Below are positions 4,209 through 9,263 of a DNA stretch of 9,263 nucleotides, one piece after another. Numbering within the stretch: the first letter of the stretch is position 1; every line of letters starts with the position of its first letter. Source of the DNA: Chloroflexota bacterium (GTDB taxonomy: Bacteria > Chloroflexota > Dehalococcoidia > SM23-28-2 > RBG-16-64-32); contig JADFKG010000083.1 in the NCBI GenBank assembly GCA_022565075.1, positions 1-9,263 on the forward strand, given 5' to 3'. The translations under genes were made by a program, and so were the position numbers. The notes beneath the pieces are model-generated. The model was given only the letters and a program-made list of their open reading frames with translations, did no database searches and was not told where the DNA came from.

Positions 4209-7151
4209 ATGCCCCTTGACGCCATAGTCGTTCGCGGCGCGCGTGAGCACAATCTCAAGAACATCGACGTTCACATCCCGCGCGACAAGCTCGTCGTGCT
4301 GACGGGCGTCTCCGGCTCCGGCAAGTCGTCGCTCGCCTTCGACACGATCTACGCGGAGGGGCAGCGGCGCTACGTCGAATCGCTCTCCGCCTACGCCCGG
4401 CAGTTCCTGGGTCTGATGGAGAAGCCGGATGTCGACCACATTGACGGCCTCTCGCCGGCGATCTCGATCGACCAGAAGGGCGCCTCCCGCAACCCGCGGT
4501 CGACGGTCGCCACGCAGACGGAGATATACGACTACCTCCGGCTCCTGTACGCACGCGCCGGGCGCCCGCACTGCCCCGAGTGCGGCAGGCCGATCGAAAA
4601 GCAGACTGTGCAGCAGATCGTCGACTCCGTCCTCGACGTCCCGGCGGGCCGGCGTCTGATGATCCTGGCGCCGGTGGTGAAGGACCGCAAGGGCGAGTAC
4701 CAGAAGGTGTTCGAGGACGCCCGCAAGGCCGGGTTCGTGCGTGTGCGCGTCGACGGCCAGGTGCGCGACCTCGACGAGGAGATCAAGCTCACAAAAAACA
4801 AGCGCCACACGATCGAGGTCGTGGTGGACCGCCTCGTCGCCGCCGCGCCCGGCGACGGCGACGACGGGCAGGACGCAGACTCGCAGCGGGCGCGCGTCTC
4901 AGACTCGGTGGAGACGGCGCTGCGCCTGGGCGGCGGTACGGTCATGGTGCAGCTGCTGGAGGACAAGAAATCGAAGGTGAAGGCGGAGGAGCGGCTGTAT
5001 TCCGAGCAGTTCGCCTGCGTCTCCTGCGGCCTCTCTTTCGGCGAACTGGAGCCGCGCAACTTCAGCTTCAACAGCCCGCACGGCGCCTGCCGAGAGTGCA
5101 CCGGCCTGGGCATGAAGATGGAGATGGACCCGACGCTCGTCGTCCAGAACAAGAGCCTATCGATCGCCGAAGGCGCGATCGTCCCCTGGTCACGGACTTC
5201 TTCTGTCTCGACGTGGTACATGCGCATGGTCAACGCCCTGGCCGACAAACACGGCTTCGACCTGAACACGCCGGTCAAGAAGATGAAGCCCGAGCACCTG
5301 GAGCTGGTCCTCTACGGTGACGACAGCGAGATCACGCTGCAGTACACCGGCCACGGGGGCGAAAAGCACAAGTGGAAGACGACCTTCGAGGGCGTGATCC
5401 CCAACCTCTCGCGCCGCTACAAGGAGACCGACTCCGACTACGTCCGCACCGAGATCGCGCGGTACATGGCGGAGGTGCCGTGCACAGCCTGCCAGGGCGC
5501 GCGGCTCAAGCCGGAGTCGCTGGCCGTGACGGTGGACGGGCGGAACATCTCGGACGTGTCGCGGCTCTCGATCGGCCAGGCGCTGGTTTGGGCCACGAAG
5601 CTTCGTGCCGAGAAATCGCCGCTGACGAAGCGCGAACGGACGATCGCGAACCAGATCCTGAAGGAGATCCACGGGCGGCTGAAGTTCCTGAGCGACGTTG
5701 GCGTCGACTACCTGACGCTTGACCGGCGCACCCGGACGCTGGCCGGCGGCGAGGCGCAGCGCATCCGCCTGGCGACGCAGATCGGCTCCTCGCTCATGGG
5801 TGTGCTCTACGTCTGTGACGAGCCGTCGATCGGCCTCCACCCGGCGGATGACGAGCGCCTGATCGCGACGCTGAAGCGCTTGCGCGACCTCGGCAACACC
5901 GTCCTCATCGTCGAGCACGATGAGGCGATGATGCGCGCCGCGGACTGGATCATCGACCTCGGCCCGGGCGCGGGCGCTGCCGGCGGCCACGTCGTCGCGG
6001 AAGGCCAGCTGGCCGAGATTCTTGCGTGCGAGGCATCCTCCACCGGCGCCTACCTCAGCGGCCGTAAGAAGATCGAGGTTCCGGCGCAGCGGCGGCCCGG
6101 CAACGGCAAGGCCGTCGTCGTCGAGGGCGCGCGCGAGAACAACCTCAAAGACATCGATGTGCGCATTCCGCTCGGCATGTTCGTCTGCGTGACGGGCGTC
6201 TCGGGGTCGGGGAAGTCGACGCTCGTGACGGACATCATCTCGCGCAAGGCTGCGCAGATCCTCTACAAGGCGCGCGAGCGACCCGGCGAGGCCGACGCTA
6301 TCACTGGCCTCGAGTACCTGGACAAGGTCGTGATCATTGACCAGTCGCCGATCGGCCGCACGCCGCGCTCCAACCCGGCGACCTACACCGGGATGTTCAC
6401 GCCGATCCGCGAGCTGTTTGCCTCCGTGCCGGAGTCTCGGCTGCGGGGCTACAAGGCGGGTCGCTTCTCGTTCAACGTGAAGGGCGGCCGCTGCGAGGCC
6501 TGCACGGGCGATGGCTACATCCAGATCGAGATGCAGTTCCTGCCGGACGTCGAGGTGCCGTGCGAGGTTTGCCACGGCGCGCGCTACAACCGCGAGGCGC
6601 TGGAGATCCTCTTCCGCGGCAAGAACATCGCCGAGGTGCTGGACATGACGGTCGCCGAGGGAGTGGAGTTCTTCGAGGCGTTCTCGCGGGTGCGCACGAA
6701 GCTGGCGACTCTGAACGACGTTGGCCTGGGCTACATCAAGCTGGGCCAGCCGGCGACGACGATCTCCGGCGGTGAGGCGCAACGGGTCAAGCTGGCGACG
6801 GAGCTGTCGCGCCGGGCGACGGGCCGCACTCTGTACATCCTCGACGAGCCGACGACGGGTCTCTCGTTCGAGGACGTGAACATGCTGATGGGCGTCCTCC
6901 ATCGGCTCGTCGACTCGGGCAACACGGTTCTGGTGATCGAGCACCACATCGACGTCATCAAGCAGGCGGACCACATCATCGACCTCGGCCCGGCGGGAGG
7001 CGACGGCGGCGGCGAGATCGTCGCCGAGGGGACGCCGGAACAGGTGGCCCGCGCCCCCCGCAGCGCCACCGGCAGATACCTCCGCCCGAAGCTGGACATG
7101 GGGAACGGCCGCAAGAAGCCACGCAAGCGCGAAAAGGTGACGGCGAAGTAG
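4209..7151 (+). CDS. uvrA: Excinuclease ABC subunit A (UvrA)
   Basis: The complete 980-residue protein (E. coli UvrA: 940) is the damage-recognition ATPase of nucleotide excision repair. It dimerises, loads UvrB at lesions and scans DNA in the cytoplasm. The first ABC module has Walker A GVSGSGKSS at 33-41, a CPEC pair at 122-125, zinc ligands C270/C273 and C294/C297, signature LAGGEAQR at 511-518 and Walker B VCDEPSIGLH at 535-544. The second has Walker A GVSGSGKST at 663-671, the C-terminal zinc module C762/C765/C785/C788, signature SGGEAQR at 853-859 and Walker B LDEPTTGL at 878-885. The usual His after TTGL is Ser886. The C-terminal tail is strongly basic (GRKKPRKREK). ATG 4209 is supported by GGAAGGA six bases upstream. 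The gene is probably monocistronic behind the 4133-4161 promoter, with possible SOS control. No terminator hairpin is clear after it. Confidence 0.99.
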   Translation: MPLDAIVVRGAREHNLKNIDVHIPRDKLVVLTGVSGSGKSSLAFDTIYAEGQRRYVESLSAYARQFLGLMEKPDVDHIDGLSPAISIDQKGASRNPRSTVATQTEIYDYLRLLYARAGRPHCPECGRPIEKQTVQQIVDSVLDVPAGRRLMILAPVVKDRKGEYQKVFEDARKAGFVRVRVDGQVRDLDEEIKLTKNKRHTIEVVVDRLVAAAPGDGDDGQDADSQRARVSDSVETALRLGGGTVMVQLLEDKKSKVKAEERLYSEQFACVSCGLSFGELEPRNFSFNSPHGACRECTGLGMKMEMDPTLVVQNKSLSIAEGAIVPWSRTSSVSTWYMRMVNALADKHGFDLNTPVKKMKPEHLELVLYGDDSEITLQYTGHGGEKHKWKTTFEGVIPNLSRRYKETDSDYVRTEIARYMAEVPCTACQGARLKPESLAVTVDGRNISDVSRLSIGQALVWATKLRAEKSPLTKRERTIANQILKEIHGRLKFLSDVGVDYLTLDRRTRTLAGGEAQRIRLATQIGSSLMGVLYVCDEPSIGLHPADDERLIATLKRLRDLGNTVLIVEHDEAMMRAADWIIDLGPGAGAAGGHVVAEGQLAEILACEASSTGAYLSGRKKIEVPAQRRPGNGKAVVVEGARENNLKDIDVRIPLGMFVCVTGVSGSGKSTLVTDIISRKAAQILYKARERPGEADAITGLEYLDKVVIIDQSPIGRTPRSNPATYTGMFTPIRELFASVPESRLRGYKAGRFSFNVKGGRCEACTGDGYIQIEMQFLPDVEVPCEVCHGARYNREALEILFRGKNIAEVLDMTVAEGVEFFEAFSRVRTKLATLNDVGLGYIKLGQPATTISGGEAQRVKLATELSRRATGRTLYILDEPTTGLSFEDVNMLMGVLHRLVDSGNTVLVIEHHIDVIKQADHIIDLGPAGGDGGGEIVAEGTPEQVARAPRSATGRYLRPKLDMGNGRKKPRKREKVTAK

Positions 7152-7237
7152 CCCCCGGAACTTAGAGGAGGAAGTGGCGCTGCGCTCGCTCAGGCAAGTG
7201 GCACGGGCGCGGTCGTCGGCTGTACCATGCGTGTGCC

Positions 7238-7747
7238 ATGACCACGTTCACCGTGCGGCTGCCGCAGCATCAGGCGCGCTTGGTGGCGCTGGCGGTGAGC
7301 TATCACCTCTCACGGCCCGGCTCGGAGATCGACCCCGACTCGATGCGCGAGTACACGCACGGGCTGGCCGAGGTGCTGCCGCTGATCGACGCGCAGATCG
7401 AGGAAGAGGTGGCGACACTCGACCTTAGCGCGACGCAGGCGGTGCTACTTTCGACGGCGTTTTCATCGGTGCTGAGCGAGCTCAAGATGTACTCGCTGTT
7501 CGACAGCATGGCGGCGGGCAGCTCGCGGCCGCGTTCGACGGCGGCGGGCTTCGACGACCGGTTGCGCCGGCTCTTCCCGGAGATCGCTGGCGACCCGGCC
7601 TACGCGATGGTGCTCGCCGAGGACCTGACGATGCTGCGCCGCGAGCTGCCGTCCCAGCGGGCGCGCGAGGTGCTGGCGGAGCAGCGAGCGGCGGCGGAGG
7701 AGGCGAAGAAGAGGCGGGGCAGGTGGTGGCAAGTCTGGCGCCGCTGA
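7238..7747 (+). CDS. Hypothetical protein, 169 aa
   Basis: I do not recognise a family. The protein opens with a short beta-like segment (TTFTVRLPQ) and helices up to about residue 90. They include an acidic stretch (PLIDAQIEEEVATLDL, 48-63) and an amphipathic helix (FSSVLSELKMYSLFDS). A Ser/Arg/Ala-rich linker follows (about 93-104), then a helical region 105-135, and a highly charged C-terminal helix with a basic, Trp-containing end (KKRRGRWWQVWRR). It has no signal peptide and no membrane segment and is probably cytoplasmic. The basic tail could contact nucleic acid or membrane lipid, but that is a guess. ATG 7238 is the only plausible start; no ATG, GTG or TTG precedes it in frame after uvrA. 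It has no ribosome site, though a TG-TACCAT extended -10 at 7221-7228 would give a nearly leaderless mRNA. It follows uvrA by 86 bases. Confidence 0.7.
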   Translation: MTTFTVRLPQHQARLVALAVSYHLSRPGSEIDPDSMREYTHGLAEVLPLIDAQIEEEVATLDLSATQAVLLSTAFSSVLSELKMYSLFDSMAAGSSRPRSTAAGFDDRLRRLFPEIAGDPAYAMVLAEDLTMLRRELPSQRAREVLAEQRAAAEEAKKRRGRWWQVWRR

Positions 7748-7761
7748 GTGCGGAACGTACC

Positions 7762-7790
7762 TTGACCCTGCTGGGCGGCCACGATAAAGT
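7762..7790 (+). promoter_or_regulatory. Promoter of ferredoxin gene
   Basis: TTGACC (7762-7767), 17 bases, then TAAAGT (7785-7790). This predicts transcription start near 7797 and a leader of about 63 bases with GGAGAGA at 7847-7853. An 11-base palindrome ATAAAGTTTAT (7784-7794) overlaps the -10 and could be an operator or chance. Confidence 0.55.
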
Positions 7791-7859
7791 TTATTCGGTA
7801 GGCAATCATCGCTTTACACCCGAAATCGTATCTGAACCGACCGCCTGGAGAGAACCGCA

Positions 7860-8153
7860 ATGACCTACACGATTACTGACCCCTGCATCGACACCAAGGA
7901 CAAGTCCTGCGTCGAGGTCTGTCCTGTCGACTGCATTCACGAAGATGAGTCCGCCGACGACCGCATTCTCTACATCGACCCGGAAGAGTGTATCGACTGT
8001 GGCGCTTGCGAGCCTGTCTGTCCGGTGACCGCGATCTTCGCCGAGGACGACGTGCCGGAGGCGCAGCAGGAGTACACGCCGCTCAACGCCCAGTGGTTCA
8101 AGGACCCGGAGGCCGTGCGTGCCCGGATCAACGAACTGAAGCCGCCTGCCTAG
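7860..8153 (+). CDS. fdxA: 7Fe-8S ferredoxin ([3Fe-4S][4Fe-4S], FdxA type)
   Basis: The small acidic 97-residue electron carrier has the full 7Fe ferredoxin cysteine set. By analogy with Azotobacter ferredoxin I, C9, C17 and C54 should bind the [3Fe-4S] cluster, and C21, C44, C47 and C50 (CIDCGAC) the [4Fe-4S] cluster. C25 corresponds to the extra free Cys of that family. The N-terminus MTYTITDPCID and the DDVPEAQQEYTPLNAQWF segment after the clusters closely resemble the mycobacterial/actinobacterial FdxA and thermophile ferredoxins. It passes electrons at low potential in the cytoplasm; the partner enzyme is not in the window. GGAGAGA 6 bases before ATG 7860 fixes the start. It has its own promoter (7762-7790) and terminator (8180-8204), so it is probably a single-gene unit. 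The gene symbol follows the homology and is less sure than the function. Confidence 0.96.
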   Translation: MTYTITDPCIDTKDKSCVEVCPVDCIHEDESADDRILYIDPEECIDCGACEPVCPVTAIFAEDDVPEAQQEYTPLNAQWFKDPEAVRARINELKPPA

Positions 8154-8179
8154 ACGGCGCACCACAGGAGAGACACCAG

Positions 8180-8204
8180 AAGGCGGCCCGCGTGGCCGCC
8201 TTTT
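8180..8204 (+). terminator. Intrinsic terminator of the ferredoxin gene
   Basis: AAGGCGGCC (8180-8188) pairs with GGCCGCCTT (8194-8202), giving a 9-bp stem and a CGCGT loop, followed on plus by TTCGCTTG so the T-run is TTTT including the stem end. It starts 26 bases after the ferredoxin stop and also sits just past the end of the minus-strand small gene. On minus it is followed by only a weak T-run. Confidence 0.8.
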
Positions 8205-8210
8205 CGCTTG

Positions 8211-8418
8211 TCAGGCCCAGTCTGGCGGTGGTCGCCAGTCCTCCCACGGCCGGTCATACGGCGGCCTGCGCGCGAGCAGCCACTCGATCGCCTGCTCGCC
8301 CTCCGCGCGGAACTCGGCCGCCTGCTCGGGCGTGAACAGCCCAGCAGACTTCGTCCGTGAAGCCGAGCCGGTGATAGAGATCGATCGGTGTGTCGGCGTC
8401 GTGGCGTGGGTGGCGCAT
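8211..8418 (-). pseudogene. Small hypothetical gene interrupted by a frameshift
   Basis: On minus, the start ATG 8416-8418 has GGAG six bases upstream and opens MRHPRHDADTPIDLYHRLGF. That frame then turns into Arg/Gly/Ala-rich nonsense. A different frame reads LFTPEQAAEFRAEGEQAIEW, then LLARRPPYDRPWEDWRPPPDWA-like sequence to TGA 8211-8213. This second frame has no start codon of its own. Start to stop spans 208 bases, one more than a multiple of three, so one extra base (or two missing) lies around 8335-8355. If it were repaired, the product would be about 68 residues with a Trp/Pro-rich end. No family is recognised. It begins 29 bases after the glyQS stop and is probably co-transcribed with it. 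Sequencing error and true decay cannot be told apart here. Confidence 0.6.
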
Positions 8419-8447
8419 ATCGCGCTCCATGTACGCGGCGGGCGGAG

Positions 8448-9263
8448 CTAAACGGCTGGCAGCTTCTCGCGGAGGACGTCCGGCAGCTTGGCGACCGGGA
8501 CGCGCTCCTGGGCCATCGTGTCTCGGTCGCGGATGGTGACGGCGTCGTCGTCGAGGGTGTCGAAGTCGACGGTCACGCAGTAAGGCGTGCCGATCTCGTC
8601 CTGGCGGCGGTAGCGGCGGCCGATGCTCTGCGCGTCGTCGAACTGCGTCATGAAGTGCGGGCGCAGGATCTCGTGCACGCGCTGCGCCGTCGGCACCAGC
8701 TTCTCGTTGCGGGAGAGCGGCAAGACCGCGACCTTGATCGGCGCTAGATGCGGCTTGAGGCGCAGGACGGTACGTTTCTCGCCCTTCACCTCCTCCTCGG
8801 CGTAGGAGTCGATGAGGATGGTGAGGAAGCAGCGGTCGACGCCCATCGCCGGCTCGATGACGTAGGGGATAACGTTCTCGCCGCTGGGCTCGTCGAAGTA
8901 GCGGAGCGATTTGCCGGAGTGCTCCTCGTGCTGCTTGAGGTCGAAGTCGGTGCGGTTGGCGATACCCTCGATCTCGGCGAAGCCGGCGAACGGGAAGTCG
9001 TACTCGATGTCGACGGTGCGCTTCGAGTAGTGCGAGAGCTCCTCTTTGGGGTGCTCGCGCAGCTTGAGGTTCTCCTTGCGCACGCCGAGGTCGTCCGTCC
9101 ACCAGCTCATGCGGGTCTCGATCCAGCGGTCGTGCCACTCCTCGTCCGTGCCGGGCATGACGAAGAACTCCATCTCCATCTGCTCGAACTCACGGTCGCG
9201 GAAGATGAAGTTGCCGGGCGTGATCTCGTTGCGGAACGAGCGGCCGATCTGGGCGATGCCGAA
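8448..9263 (-). CDS. glyQS: Glycine--tRNA ligase, C-terminal 271 residues (5' end outside window)
   Basis: The enzyme charges tRNA-Gly with glycine using ATP. The frame is open from the window edge to TAG 8448-8450. The visible part starts within class II motif 2 (IGRSFRNEITPGNFIFRDRE, arginines at residues 8 and 11). It continues through the family-typical MEFFVMPGTDEEWHDRW, the LREHPKEELSHYSK segment and the glycine-site region GFAEIEGIANRTDFDL. Motif 3 is IEPAMGVDR at 136-144. The anticodon-binding domain follows from about 172 (LAPIKVAVLPL, GRRYRRQDEIGTPYCVTVDFD). This is the homodimeric type found in archaea, Thermus, Actinobacteria and Chloroflexota (Thermus enzyme about 506 residues), not the alpha2-beta2 type of E. 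coli. About half the protein is present. A short frameshifted gene follows 29 bases downstream. Confidence 0.97.
   Translation of the reverse strand, partial: FGIAQIGRSFRNEITPGNFIFRDREFEQMEMEFFVMPGTDEEWHDRWIETRMSWWTDDLGVRKENLKLREHPKEELSHYSKRTVDIEYDFPFAGFAEIEGIANRTDFDLKQHEEHSGKSLRYFDEPSGENVIPYVIEPAMGVDRCFLTILIDSYAEEEVKGEKRTVLRLKPHLAPIKVAVLPLSRNEKLVPTAQRVHEILRPHFMTQFDDAQSIGRRYRRQDEIGTPYCVTVDFDTLDDDAVTIRDRDTMAQERVPVAKLPDVLREKLPAV

Noticed and set aside
4155..4808. 217-residue open frame antisense to the uvrA start
   Set aside because: Overlaps the uvrA promoter, ribosome site and conserved Walker A region on the opposite strand; no homology or start signal.
5190..6974. 594-residue open frame antisense to uvrA
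   Set aside because: It is the mirror of uvrA codons in G+C-rich DNA, with Arg/Asp/Leu/Val-rich composition, no motif and no ribosome site.
7227..7241. Four-codon ORF (MRVP) whose TGA overlaps the ATG of the 169-residue gene
   Set aside because: Too short and without a ribosome site; probably a by-product of the repeated CCATG.
7174..7428. 84-residue frame with GTG next to AGGAGG
   Set aside because: The spacing is only two bases, and most of the frame overlaps the better supported 7238-7747 gene with Arg/Ala/Gly-rich composition.
8335..8355. Programmed ribosomal frameshift in the small gene after glyQS
   Set aside because: No slippery heptamer, stop-codon shift site or following pseudoknot is visible; an error or true mutation explains it more simply.
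8254..9138. 294-residue open frame on minus overlapping glyQS in another frame
   Set aside because: Mostly an Arg/Pro/Ala-rich shadow of glyQS. Only its last part (from 8418 down to about 8350) is real, as the first half of the frameshifted small gene.
1..9263. CRISPR arrays, insertion sequences, phage genes, tRNA or rRNA, toxin-antitoxin or defence modules
   Set aside because: I looked on both strands and found no regularly spaced repeats, transposase or integrase motifs, cloverleaf sequences or known defence domains.

Overview
The window looks like two unrelated pieces of bacterial DNA joined near 1128-1145. Positions 1 to about 1130 read as alphaproteobacterial (Rhodospirillales-like): the 3' end of a PleC/DivJ-style sensor histidine kinase, a 67-residue orphan gene behind TTAA/TTAACCAT motifs resembling CtrA sites, and, converging on it, the 3' end of hemN (oxygen-independent coproporphyrinogen III oxidase). 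HemN similarity runs to the RRxIIExLMC segment and stops abruptly; from there a different protein is in frame on the other strand. An assembly or cloning chimera is the simplest reading.

From about 1131 to the end the DNA is uniformly G+C-rich and reads as a Gram-positive-like or Chloroflexota-like chromosome. The hints are Thr/Ser/Pro linkers in exported proteins, a Bacillus-type LexA-like box, an actinobacterial/thermophile-style 7Fe ferredoxin and a homodimeric glycyl-tRNA synthetase. Phylum assignment is inference. The layout is: (1) 1131-1595, C-terminal part of a probably exported beta-rich protein on plus; (2) 1597-2328, a lipoprotein of unknown function on minus, with stop codons one base apart; (3) 2398-2438, a strong terminator serving (4) 2455-4020 on minus, a membrane GGDEF plus HD-GYP cyclic-di-GMP enzyme; (5) 4021-4208, an intergenic region with a good promoter, a LexA-like box and an 11-bp direct repeat spaced by 30 bp; (6) 4209-7151, complete uvrA; (7) 7238-7747, an unrecognised 169-residue protein; (8) 7860-8153, a 7Fe ferredoxin with its own promoter and terminator; (9) on minus, the C-terminal half of glycyl-tRNA synthetase (8448-9263) followed by a short gene (8211-8418) interrupted by a frameshift.

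The genes do not form one pathway. They are housekeeping functions (nucleotide excision repair, electron transfer, translation), one second-messenger enzyme and several uncharacterised proteins. I found no CRISPR array, transposon, phage, toxin-antitoxin or defence system, tRNA or rRNA, and nothing that I would call a new system. The points worth a second look are the chimeric joint, the uvrA control region, the frameshifted small gene after glyQS, and the orphan genes.
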